Positions 1 to 7,999 of a stretch of 64,000 bases of DNA are shown here, in pieces. The notes below the pieces were generated by a model. The model saw only the letters and a list, made by a program, of their open reading frames with translations. It was not told the origin of the DNA and searched no databases. Numbering within the stretch: position 1 is the stretch's first letter; each line of letters opens with the position of its first letter. This DNA is from Haloarcula amylovorans (GTDB lineage Archaea > Halobacteriota > Halobacteria > Halobacteriales > Haloarculaceae): the NCBI RefSeq assembly GCF_004681185.1, contig NZ_SRIF01000001.1, positions 992,001 to 1,056,000 on the forward strand, read 5' to 3'. Position numbers and translations under genes: made by a program.

Positions 1-1373
1 CTCGCGATGCGATCCATCGACTCGTTCTCGCCGTCGGTGTCCATGCGCTCGGTGAGGGTACCGGCGGCGGCGGCCTCCATCACGTCGGAGAACTCCTCGG
101 CTTTCTCCTGGAGGTAGTTGTTCATCTCCATCGCCTCGGCGCGGGACACCTCCGCCTCCTTGCGGGCGCGTTCAGCGTCGTCGATCTGCTGTTTGAGCGC
201 GTTGCGCATGTCACCGAACCCGGCGTAGAGCCGACCGATATTGTCGATGCGACTGGTGGAGATGTCTACGTCTAAGTTCCCCTGTCGCATCTGCTCGGTC
301 TTGCGCGTGAGACGGTCGATCGACGTCGCCGTGTTGTATCCCAGTGCGGCCCCGACGCCGCCGATGAGCAGTACCATCAGCGCCGTGCCGACGAGCCCGT
401 ACAGCTGAACGTTCTCTACGAACCCGAAGACGGCCGAGTACGGCGCGTGGACGAGAACGACCCAGTCGGTCTCCGCTATCGGCGAGTAGCCGACAGTGTA
501 CTTCTCATCGAGAACGTCACTGGCAGCCATCGTGGCGACGACACCGGCTTCTTGCTCGCCGCCGCGCAGGTCGTTGGCCGCGCTGATCGGCTGGAGCGCA
601 CGGTCGTTTTCGGCATACGGCTGCAGCGTCTCCTCGCCGATGCCGCTGCTCTCGTCCGTGGGCTCGTCGAACATCACGACGTTAGACGCGTTGACGACCT
701 GCGTGAACCCGCCCGCCGCCCGTTCGGATCCCTGGAGGGACTCGGTGATCCCCGAAAGCGAGTACTCGATGACGATGTAGCGGTTCTGCGTCGCGTCGAC
801 GGGACTCATGAATCCGACGACCGGCCCGGTCTGAGTCCGGTAGACGTCGGAGTTGACGACTTCGCCCGCACGGTCGAACTCCGGTCCGTTCGTCCAGCCT
901 CGGCTCACGTCCGAGACGTTCGTTCCGGCGCTCAGCGACGTACTAGCGACGATGGATGTCCCGGTGATCCGGCGTTCCACGAGGTGGACGTCAGCCACGT
1001 CGGCGGACAGCCCCGCCTCCCGGTTCCGGAGTTCCGCCCGGAGATCCTCGGAGTCATCGGAGGCCCAGACGCCGCTAGAGGAGATGAACTGCGCGGACAG
1101 ACGGTTGCGTTCGAACCACTGCTCGATAATGTCACCCTCCTGTTGGGCGAGGCCCTGATACTCGTCGGTCACCTGCGTCTCGGTGTAGGTCTGAATCTGT
1201 CCCGTAGCGAACAGCCCGATCGCGCCCACCGACAGCGCCATAACAATCAGTACAATAGCGAACTTCAGTGCGAAGTTCCGGCGAATCACGTTCGGGACGA
1301 TCGTCGCTACGAGGCCGCCGTTGGTGTCGTCGATTCCCGATTCCCCTGTCGAAGTCGTATCCTGTGAACTCAT
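1..1373 (-). CDS. Chemotaxis transducer (Htr type), C-terminal half beyond window edge
   Basis: This is the first ~457 residues of a membrane chemoreceptor; the reading frame is still open at position 1. After a short acidic N-terminus there is one transmembrane helix (about residues 34-55), a ~260-residue external domain resembling a dCache sensor, a second transmembrane helix near residues 325-345, and a HAMP region followed by helices typical of haloarchaeal transducers (RMDTD motif near the edge). The methyl-accepting signalling domain must lie to the left of the window. The ATG at 1373 comes 2 bases after the stop codon of the upstream binding-protein gene, so the two are surely co-transcribed and probably translationally coupled. 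By analogy with the BasB/BasT and CosB/CosT pairs of Halobacterium, it probably senses its ligand through that binding protein. Confidence 0.88.
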   Translation of the reverse strand, partial: MSSQDTTSTGESGIDDTNGGLVATIVPNVIRRNFALKFAIVLIVMALSVGAIGLFATGQIQTYTETQVTDEYQGLAQQEGDIIEQWFERNRLSAQFISSSGVWASDDSEDLRAELRNREAGLSADVADVHLVERRITGTSIVASTSLSAGTNVSDVSRGWTNGPEFDRAGEVVNSDVYRTQTGPVVGFMSPVDATQNRYIVIEYSLSGITESLQGSERAAGGFTQVVNASNVVMFDEPTDESSGIGEETLQPYAENDRALQPISAANDLRGGEQEAGVVATMAASDVLDEKYTVGYSPIAETDWVVLVHAPYSAVFGFVENVQLYGLVGTALMVLLIGGVGAALGYNTATSIDRLTRKTEQMRQGNLDVDISTSRIDNIGRLYAGFGDMRNALKQQIDDAERARKEAEVSRAEAMEMNNYLQEKAEEFSDVMEAAAAGTLTERMDTDGENESMDRIA

Positions 1374-1375
1374 AA

Positions 1376-2737
1376 TCAGTTACCGCCCAGCGAACATTCT
1401 ACCGCCGGGCCTTCGCTACACGAGTACATCGCGTCCCGTGTCGTGTTTATCAGATTGTAGTACCGTCCGAACGCCTGCTGGTCGCCCGGTCGCCCCCGGA
1501 CGACCGGCACCGGCCGCATGGACTGGTGGTCACACGCGCGTAGCGTCTCTGACCCGATACCGGTCCCGTACTCCAGTCCCTCCAGCACGGAGATGACTTC
1601 GTTCGGGTCGAACGTCCCCGCTTTCTGGGCCGCGTAGGCGTACTGTAGCGTCTGTGTGTACGCGACGTGAGCCGGTCCCGACGGAATCGACGACGAGGCC
1701 GATCCCGTCCCGCCACTGTACTCGCTGCTGAACGCCGACTGGAACTCCTTCGAGAGCGGCGTCTCAATCGAGGGATCCCACTCGATGGTCCCGATGACAT
1801 CCTCGATTGCCCCGCCCGCGGTCTGTGCGACGGCCCGCGTGTACAGCGGAATGACGACGTTCTCCTCGGGGAACGCCTTGCGAACCGCACGAACGGCGTT
1901 CGCGGCGTCGAGACCGCGGAGATTGAGGATCAACACGTCCTCGCTGGCGTTCTCGATGTCGGAGACGTACTGGCTGAAGTCCCGCGTTCCGAGCTGGGCA
2001 CTCAGCGTCCCGACGGGTTGCCACCCGGCCTCGGTCAGCGACTGCTTCATCAGGTCCTTCTGGGCGTTCCCCCAGTCGTCCTGTGAGTATATCTGAAAGA
2101 AATCGACATCTTCGCCGTATTCGTCGACGAGAACGGGTTTCAGCGCCTTCGCCGTCATGTAGCCGTTGAACAGTTCGCGGAACGTGAACCGATTACAGGA
2201 GGCCCCGGTCAGCGTATCGATATGCGTCATCGTCGCCATGAAGATGACCTCCTTCTCGGCGGCCAGTTGCTGGTGAGCGAGTCCGGTGTCGCTGGTGGAC
2301 CCGCCCGAGAGCATGATGATCTCGTCGTTCTCGATCATCGACGCCGCCGAGGCGCGGGCAGCGTCAGGATCGCTCTCGGTATCACCGACCACTGATTCGA
2401 CGGTCTTGCCGAGCAACCCGTCGCCGTTCAGTTGGCCAGAGTACTGCGTATCGACCCAGCCGCCGCCTTCATTGATATGTTTCACCGCGAGACGATGCCC
2501 GCGAAGTTCCTCTTCGCCGGTCGTCGAGAACGGTCCCGACTGAGCGACGTTGAAGCCGAACGTGACGGTCTCCCCCGTCACAGGGTAGTTACCGATGCGC
2601 TCTGCGGTTGGTGTACCGCCACCGCTACCGCTGTCTCCGCCACAGCCGGCCAGCCCGGCAACGCCGGACACCCCTGCCGCCTGAATAAATCGTCTTCGAG
2701 AAAGGGGTTTCCCGCCACTTGCTTGCCTACGACCCAT
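1376..2737 (-). CDS. HAAT-family (leucine-type) substrate-binding lipoprotein, orphan, transducer-linked
   Basis: A 453-residue extracytoplasmic binding protein of the Peripla_BP_6 (LivJ/AmiC-like) family. The N-terminus has a twin-arginine motif (SRRRFIQAAG) and a lipobox (GLAGC), so it should be exported folded and lipid-anchored outside the membrane. I chose the ATG at 2737 over an in-frame start at 2764 because the leader then begins just before the arginines and an AT-rich TATA-like stretch (2762-2772) falls about 27 bases upstream. No permease or ATPase gene is adjacent. Instead a chemotaxis transducer follows 2 bases downstream. Known haloarchaeal pairs of this kind serve chemotaxis to amino acids or osmolytes rather than uptake; the ligand here cannot be read from sequence. 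Confidence 0.88.
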   Translation of the reverse strand: MGRRQASGGKPLSRRRFIQAAGVSGVAGLAGCGGDSGSGGGTPTAERIGNYPVTGETVTFGFNVAQSGPFSTTGEEELRGHRLAVKHINEGGGWVDTQYSGQLNGDGLLGKTVESVVGDTESDPDAARASAASMIENDEIIMLSGGSTSDTGLAHQQLAAEKEVIFMATMTHIDTLTGASCNRFTFRELFNGYMTAKALKPVLVDEYGEDVDFFQIYSQDDWGNAQKDLMKQSLTEAGWQPVGTLSAQLGTRDFSQYVSDIENASEDVLILNLRGLDAANAVRAVRKAFPEENVVIPLYTRAVAQTAGGAIEDVIGTIEWDPSIETPLSKEFQSAFSSEYSGGTGSASSSIPSGPAHVAYTQTLQYAYAAQKAGTFDPNEVISVLEGLEYGTGIGSETLRACDHQSMRPVPVVRGRPGDQQAFGRYYNLINTTRDAMYSCSEGPAVECSLGGN

Positions 2738-2868
2738 AGACACTTGTGTAAAATAGTGGTACAAAAGCCTTTGGAGAATATCAATAGTTAGAGACCAAGA
2801 TAGAGCAGATTGGTATTAAAATTACAGCACGATTACACCGTGAGCGACTGGACAGTCAACTCTCGTGG

Positions 2869-2875
2869 ATTTATA
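2869..2875 (+). promoter_or_regulatory. TATA-like element of kdgK
   Basis: The sequence ATTTATA is centred 28 bases before the kdgK ATG at 2900. This spacing is typical of leaderless haloarchaeal transcripts and supports that start codon. Confidence 0.6.
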
Positions 2876-2899
2876 CCGGGCGGACTACGAGAGAGGCAC

Positions 2900-3859
2900 A
2901 TGACAGACCTCGTGGCGTTCGGTGAAACGATGCTCCGGCTCTCTCCGCCGGACGAGGAACGGCTAGAGACCGCAGACCAGTACAACGTCCGTGCCGCCGG
3001 GGCCGAGTCGAACGTCGCCGTCGCCGCACAGCGACTGGGCCTCGATGCCGTCTGGACCTCGAAGCTTCCGGACTCGCCGGTCGGTCGACGCGTCGTCGGG
3101 GAACTCCGCAATCACGGCGTCACGACCGACATCGCGTGGGACGACTCCGAGAAAGGCCGACAGGGAACCTACTACCTCGAACAGGGCCAGCCGCCGCGGG
3201 GTAACGAGGTAATTTACGACCGCGCAGACGCGAGCGTGACAACCGCTCGAACAGCCGAGCTGCCGACCGAGAGGATAGCGGCAGCCACCGGCTTCCACAC
3301 CACTGGCATCACGCCCGCACTCTCGGAGACGCTCGAAGGGACGACCACCGACCTCCTCTCACTCGCACAGGACGCAGACACCGTGACGAGTTTCGACCTG
3401 AACTACCGGTCGAAACTCTGGGAGCCTGCCGAGGCGAAGGCCATCCTCACGGACCTATTCCCCGACGTCGACGTCCTCGTCGTCGCCCAGCGAGACGCCG
3501 AAGTCGTCTTGGACCGTCACGGCGACGCCGAAGCGGTCGCTCGCGGGCTGGCCGAGGACTACGGCTTCGACGTGACGCTCGTCACGCGCGGGGCGGAAGG
3601 GGCGCTCGCCCTCACCGACGGAACCATCTACGAGCAGCCGACCTACGAGGCGTCGAACGCCTACCCGGTCGGGACGGGCGATTCCTTCGTCGGCGGGTTC
3701 CTCTCGCAGTACCTCGCGGGCGAGGCCGTCCCCGACGCGCTCGAATGGGGCGCGGCGACGGCGGCGCTCAAGCGGTCCGTGCCCGGCGACATCGCCGTCG
3801 TCTCGCCGGACGAGGTCCGAGAAGTCATCGCGGGCGATACGAGAGCGATCTCGCGCTGA
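2900..3859 (+). CDS. kdgK: 2-keto-3-deoxygluconate kinase (PfkB family)
   Basis: A 319-residue PfkB-family sugar kinase. The start MTDLVAFGETMLRLSPP resembles haloarchaeal KDG kinases, the glycine-rich N-terminal half fits the ribokinase fold, and the C-terminal signature PVGTGDSFVGGFL contains the catalytic Asp and anion hole. It should phosphorylate KDG to KDPG with ATP in the cytoplasm, the committing step of the semi-phosphorylative Entner-Doudoroff pathway. An in-frame start at 2810 was rejected because the added 30 residues look non-coding and the TATA-like element at 2869 points to the ATG at 2900. Pyruvate kinase lies just downstream, and gluconate dehydratase and glucose dehydrogenase lie elsewhere in the window. 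Substrate specificity (KDG versus KDGal) is inferred. Confidence 0.88.
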   Translation: MTDLVAFGETMLRLSPPDEERLETADQYNVRAAGAESNVAVAAQRLGLDAVWTSKLPDSPVGRRVVGELRNHGVTTDIAWDDSEKGRQGTYYLEQGQPPRGNEVIYDRADASVTTARTAELPTERIAAATGFHTTGITPALSETLEGTTTDLLSLAQDADTVTSFDLNYRSKLWEPAEAKAILTDLFPDVDVLVVAQRDAEVVLDRHGDAEAVARGLAEDYGFDVTLVTRGAEGALALTDGTIYEQPTYEASNAYPVGTGDSFVGGFLSQYLAGEAVPDALEWGAATAALKRSVPGDIAVVSPDEVREVIAGDTRAISR

Positions 3860-3924
3860 CTCGCAGCCGAGAAATCCTGCGCTATCCGACAACCTTCTTA
3901 TCCCCTCGCTCGGTAGCCACCGAT

Positions 3925-3984
3925 ATGAATCACCGAAACGCACGTTCACTGCCGTTTTTCTCGAGTGACTGGGACAATGCGTAG
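3925..3984 (+). CDS. Candidate 19-residue upstream ORF overlapping pyk start
   Basis: An ATG at 3925 lies about 28 bases after the weak TATA-like CTTCTTA (3894-3900) and opens a short frame encoding MNHRNARSLPFFSSDWDNA. Its TAG ends at 3984, 8 bases inside the pyruvate kinase gene in a different frame. If transcription starts near 3923 the pyk message would be leaderless for this peptide, and pyk would be reached by reinitiation. No strong Shine-Dalgarno precedes pyk. The peptide is not recognised; it may be a regulatory leader or chance. Confidence 0.35.
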   Translation: MNHRNARSLPFFSSDWDNA

Positions 3985-5737
3985 TGCGAAAATCGTCTGT
4001 ACGTTGGGTCCCGCGAGCGAGTCCGTCGACAAAATCGCGTCGCTCGCCGAGGCCGGGATGTCCGTCGCACGCCTGAACGCGAGCCACGGGTCTCCCGAAC
4101 ACCGCCGAGAGATGATCGACCGCATCCGCGAAGTCGACGCCGCTGTCGAGTCGCCCGTCGCGTCGATGCTTGACATGCCCGGGCCAGAGGTCCGAACCGC
4201 GCCGGTCCGAGAACCCATCGAACTCGTCGAGGGGACGACCGTCCGCTTCGTCGTCGACGACGAGGCGACCCCCGAGGAAATCGGTCTCTCGCAGTCGATC
4301 ACTAACGTCGAACCCGGCGACCGCGTCCTCTTAGACGACGGCCGTATCGAGACCACCGTCGAACGAGTCGAGGGCGACGTGGTCTTCGCACGCGTCGAGA
4401 ACGGCGGCGAACTCGGCGCGCGAAAGGGCGTCAACGTTCCCGGCGTCGAACTGAATCTGCCGACCATCACCGAGAACGACGAGCAGGAACTCGACGTGGC
4501 CGCCGAGAAGGAACCGGACTTCGTCGCCGCCTCCTTCGTCCGCGACGGCGAGGACATCTACGAGATAAGCCAGGCGATGGAGGAGCGCGGCATCGACATC
4601 CCCATCATCGCCAAGATAGAGCGGGCCGGAGCCGTCGAGAACCTCGATTCCATCATCGAGGCCGCCTACGGCATTATGGTCGCTCGTGGCGACCTCGGCG
4701 TCGAGTGCCCCCTCGAAGACGTGCCCATCATCCAGAAGCGCATCATCCGCAAGTGCCATCAAGCGGGCGTCCCGGTCATTACTGCCACGGAGATGCTGGA
4801 CTCGATGGTCCACTCCCGGCGGCCGACCCGCGCGGAGGCCTCCGACGTGGCCAACGCCGTCCTCGACGGCACGGACGCCGTGATGCTCTCGGGCGAGACG
4901 GCCATCGGCGACCACCCTACACGCGTGGTCGAGACGATGGACCGCATCGTCCGCGATGTCGAGGGGAGCGACGAGTACGCCGAGTCGCGCGAACAGCGAG
5001 TCCCGACCGCCGGCGAGACGCGGACTGACGCGCTGGCCCGTTCGGCCCGCTTTCTCGCGCGGGACATCGGCGCATCCGCGGTCGTCGCCGCATCCGAGTC
5101 CGGATACACCGCGCTCAAAGCTGCAAAGTACCGCCCGTCCATTCCTATCGTCGCCTCGACGCCCAACGAGCGGGTACGGCGCAAACTCGCTCTCTCGTGG
5201 GGCATCACGCCCGTGACGACGGAGTACACCAACGAGGGGGCCGACGCGATCATCCAGACCTCCGTGCAGGCGGCCCTCGACACCGAGGCCGCCGAGGGCG
5301 GCGATACGGTCGTCGTCCTCTCCGGGATGATGACGGAGCTGGACGGGATGAACACGGCGAACATGCTGAAGGTCCACGTCGCCGCCGAGACGCTGGTCAG
5401 CGGACGGTCGGTCGTGTCCGGACTGGTGACCGGCCCGGTCTATCACGTCGAGGACGGCAACCTCACGGACGCCCCAGACGGCGCGATTCTCTCGATCCCC
5501 GAGGGGTTCGACGGGGAGTTCACCGGCGACACGAGTCGCCTCGGTGGTATCGTCGACGCCCACGAGGGGATAACGAGTTACGCCGCCATCGTCGCTCGGG
5601 AACTCTCCATCCCGATGGTGTCCGACGCCCGGCTCCCCGACGACGTAGAGGACGGCGCTGTCATCACGCTCGACGCCGAACGCGGCGTCGTCTACGAGGA
5701 AGCCGTCGGCAGAGAGCGCCTCGACGACGCACGATAG
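3977..5737 (+). CDS. pyk: Pyruvate kinase with C-terminal PEP-utiliser-like domain
   Basis: A 586-residue pyruvate kinase that makes pyruvate and ATP from PEP and ADP, closing the Entner-Doudoroff route. The beta-barrel catalytic part is clear: KIVCTLGPAS at the N-terminus, the IIAKIERAGAVENL lysine motif near residue 215, the MVARGDLGVE segment, and ATEMLDSM. After the allosteric C-domain there is an extra ~110-residue module (about residues 475-580) resembling the phosphohistidine swivelling domain of PEP synthases and Bacillus pyruvate kinase. Its signature reads GITSYAAIVARELSIP, with Tyr (about residue 535) where the phosphorylatable His normally sits, so it is unlikely to carry phosphate. 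The ATG at 3977 was preferred to an in-frame GTG at 3965 because MRSAKIVCTLGP is the family N-terminus. Confidence 0.93.
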   Translation: MRSAKIVCTLGPASESVDKIASLAEAGMSVARLNASHGSPEHRREMIDRIREVDAAVESPVASMLDMPGPEVRTAPVREPIELVEGTTVRFVVDDEATPEEIGLSQSITNVEPGDRVLLDDGRIETTVERVEGDVVFARVENGGELGARKGVNVPGVELNLPTITENDEQELDVAAEKEPDFVAASFVRDGEDIYEISQAMEERGIDIPIIAKIERAGAVENLDSIIEAAYGIMVARGDLGVECPLEDVPIIQKRIIRKCHQAGVPVITATEMLDSMVHSRRPTRAEASDVANAVLDGTDAVMLSGETAIGDHPTRVVETMDRIVRDVEGSDEYAESREQRVPTAGETRTDALARSARFLARDIGASAVVAASESGYTALKAAKYRPSIPIVASTPNERVRRKLALSWGITPVTTEYTNEGADAIIQTSVQAALDTEAAEGGDTVVVLSGMMTELDGMNTANMLKVHVAAETLVSGRSVVSGLVTGPVYHVEDGNLTDAPDGAILSIPEGFDGEFTGDTSRLGGIVDAHEGITSYAAIVARELSIPMVSDARLPDDVEDGAVITLDAERGVVYEEAVGRERLDDAR

Positions 5738-5793
5738 CACGGGCGGGACGAATATGTGCAATTAAGTAGCGCAAGAGCGACTTCCCCATCAAC

Positions 5794-6765
5794 ATGGGCA
5801 CATACGCTGGGGTCGATCTCGGTGCGACACACATCCGGGCCATCATCGGCGACGAGTCCGGAACGCCGATATCGTCGTACAAGACGGAAACGCCGCGCGG
5901 ACCGAACGGAATCGCCGTCACCGAGGCGGTCCTCGATGCGCTGCGCGAGGCCTGTGCGGCGGCCGACATCGAACCCACCGATGTCGTCGCGGCCGGAATC
6001 GGCTCGTTCGGCCCGCTCGACCTCGCGGAAGGCATCGTCGAGAACCCGGCGAACCTCCCCGACACCATCGACCGCATCCCGCTTACGGGCCCGGTCGAGA
6101 ACTTGCTCGGCACCTCGCGAGTGTACCTTCACAACGACGCCAACGCGGGCGCTATCGGCGAGCGCTTCTATGCCGACCGCAACCCCGACGACATGATCTA
6201 CCTGACTATCTCCTCCGGCGTCGGCGCGGGCGTCGTCGTCGACGGCAACGTCCTCAGCGGGTGGGACGGGAACGCCGGCGAGGTCGGCCACCTCACCATC
6301 GACCCACACGGATTCATGACCTGTGGCTGTGGGCACGACGGGCACTGGGAGGCGTACTGCTCGGGCGAGAACATCCCCAGATACGCCACGCAGCTCCACC
6401 GTGAGGACCCCGTCGAGACGGCGCTCCCCCTCGACACTGAGGGGTTCAGCGCGGCAGACGTCTTCGAGTACGCCGGCGAGGACGACTTCGCCTCGCACGT
6501 CTTAGACCAGGTTTGTCACTGGAACGCGATCGGCGTCGCCAACATGGTCCACTCCTATGCGCCGCTGGTCATCTACGTCGGCGGTGCCGTCGCGATGAAC
6601 AACCCCGAACAGGTCTTAGACCCCATCCGCAACCGCCTCGACGATATGGTGATGTCGAACATCCCCGACATTCAACTGACCAATCTCGGCGACGACGTGG
6701 GCGTCCGAGGCGCGCTCGCGTCGGCGCTGACAGAGGGGACCGGCGACCCGTCGAAAGGCGTCTAG
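5794..6765 (+). CDS. ROK-family glucokinase
   Basis: A 323-residue ROK kinase. The N-terminal phosphate-binding segment GVDLGATHIRAIIGDE, the catalytic-loop region VYLHNDANAGAIGE, the sugar-binding GNAGEVGHLTID, and a zinc-type CGCGHDGHWE motif are all present. In the last motif the usual third Cys is replaced by His. It most likely phosphorylates glucose with ATP in the cytoplasm, although haloarchaea route most glucose through dehydrogenation, so a salvage role or another hexose is possible. It has its own AT-rich promoter-like stretch (CAATTAAG, 5759-5766) and sits 56 bases after pyk, so it may be partly read through from there. Confidence 0.82.
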   Translation: MGTYAGVDLGATHIRAIIGDESGTPISSYKTETPRGPNGIAVTEAVLDALREACAAADIEPTDVVAAGIGSFGPLDLAEGIVENPANLPDTIDRIPLTGPVENLLGTSRVYLHNDANAGAIGERFYADRNPDDMIYLTISSGVGAGVVVDGNVLSGWDGNAGEVGHLTIDPHGFMTCGCGHDGHWEAYCSGENIPRYATQLHREDPVETALPLDTEGFSAADVFEYAGEDDFASHVLDQVCHWNAIGVANMVHSYAPLVIYVGGAVAMNNPEQVLDPIRNRLDDMVMSNIPDIQLTNLGDDVGVRGALASALTEGTGDPSKGV

Positions 6766-6766
6766 C

Positions 6767-7942
6767 TCACTGTCGGAGGTCGTACAATCGGCGAAACGCT
6801 GTCGGCGGAAACCGGGGAACGACCCGACTGGGCGGTCGGCCCTGCTCGTGTCGCTCCTCGGATTGGACGCGGTCGACGATGCCCGCCTCGGCCATCTCGT
6901 AGAGGAAGCGCTTGACGGTGCCTTCCGAGAGGTCCACCGCCGATGACTCGCTGATGGCGGCAGTGGTCGCCGTCACCGAGGACCGGTCTTCCGGACTGAT
7001 GTCGACGAGCGCCCGCAGTACCGCCTGTCTGTTTGCCGGGAGCGCGAGGACGACGCCCAGTGAGATACAGGGCCGTGGCATCTCGTCGATGGCCCGCTCG
7101 ACATCTTCTTCGGAGAGTCGCGCGCGTCCGGCCGCGCTCGCGTGGTCGGTCGCGACGAACAACACCGTGAGGGCGTCGTGCGCGTTGCCCTCGGCCCATT
7201 CAGCGATCGACCGGGCGAGGCTGTGGTCAAGGGCCTGCTGTGAGAGACCGAGCGACGCCCGCGTCATCAGGACGTCGACCAGCATCTGTCGCTGGTAGCG
7301 GTCGACGTGTATCGACGCCGCCGTGTAGCCGGTGAGGTCGGTCTCGTCGGGGTCGTCCCGGCCGATAGCCAGCCAGCTGACGTTACTCGGGAGGCCAGCG
7401 AAGCGGTCGACGAGATCCCCGTCGCCGATGCTTCGCGGTTCGCCGACGTGGTCCACCGCGATGACGACCCCGGCCTGTGACCCGGTCAGCCGGTCGTCGA
7501 GACGAGTTCGGAGTCTGTCGGTCCCGATGCCGTGTTCGGGCACCGATTCGTCGATGAGGGCGTCTAGTATCGCGTGGTAGAATGCGAATTCACTGGCTGT
7601 CTGTCGGGCGTCGACGTAGACGAACGCCGGCGACGTTGGCGTCTGTGCGCGCGTGCTGGTCTGGATGACCGCGCGCGCTTCCGACGGCAGGCGGTCGAGG
7701 TGAGTGAACAGCGCCGTGACGACGGCGGACTTGCCCGAGCCACGTGGACCGTACACGTACGCGTTCGGCGGGAGGTTCCCGTCGAAGATGGGGTCGAAGT
7801 GATCGAGCAACCGTTCGAGGAATGGGCCGCGGTCGGCCGGTTCGTCGATGTGCGCGACGGGCGAGAGAGACTCGTAGTCCTGTATCAGATGCGGGTGCCC
7901 GTCTCGGCGCTGTCGTCGTTTGATTCTCGCTTCGATATCCAT
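6767..7942 (-). CDS. Orc1/Cdc6-like AAA+ ATPase with C-terminal winged helix
   Basis: A 391-residue AAA+ protein resembling the Orc1/Cdc6 family. It has a Walker A motif GPRGSGKSAV near residue 65, a Walker B-like segment VVIAVDHVG in which the usual acidic pair is DH, and a C-terminal winged-helix region (about residues 315-385). The ATG at 7942 (MDIEARIKRRQR) is preferred to an upstream start at 7987 because the longer N-terminus looks artificial. It lies 57 bases downstream of a membrane-protein gene in the glpK transcription unit and converges with the glucokinase gene (ends 1 base apart). No AT-rich origin with repeats is visible nearby, so a role as initiator at this spot is not supported; a regulatory ATPase is as likely. 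Confidence 0.75.
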   Translation of the reverse strand: MDIEARIKRRQRRDGHPHLIQDYESLSPVAHIDEPADRGPFLERLLDHFDPIFDGNLPPNAYVYGPRGSGKSAVVTALFTHLDRLPSEARAVIQTSTRAQTPTSPAFVYVDARQTASEFAFYHAILDALIDESVPEHGIGTDRLRTRLDDRLTGSQAGVVIAVDHVGEPRSIGDGDLVDRFAGLPSNVSWLAIGRDDPDETDLTGYTAASIHVDRYQRQMLVDVLMTRASLGLSQQALDHSLARSIAEWAEGNAHDALTVLFVATDHASAAGRARLSEEDVERAIDEMPRPCISLGVVLALPANRQAVLRALVDISPEDRSSVTATTAAISESSAVDLSEGTVKRFLYEMAEAGIVDRVQSEERHEQGRPPSRVVPRFPPTAFRRLYDLRQ

Positions 7943-7980
7943 GCTTTGGGTCGAATCTCGATGTGTATTGAACGCACTGA

Positions 7981-7990
7981 CAAACAAAAA
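7981..7990 (-). terminator. T-rich terminator after glpK-linked membrane gene
   Basis: On the minus strand the bases TTTTTGTTTG begin about 10 bases past the stop codon of the membrane-protein gene. A run of Ts of this kind is the usual archaeal termination signal. Confidence 0.45.
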
Positions 7991-7999
7991 GCGTGTGAC

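Noticed and set aside
4331..5761. A 476-codon minus-strand frame opposite pyruvate kinase
   Set aside because: It is the mirror of a strongly supported gene and its composition follows from that gene's codon pattern.
6767..7990. A replication origin beside the Orc1/Cdc6-like gene
   Set aside because: I see no cluster of origin-recognition-box-like inverted repeats or long AT-rich stretch in the short gaps around the gene.
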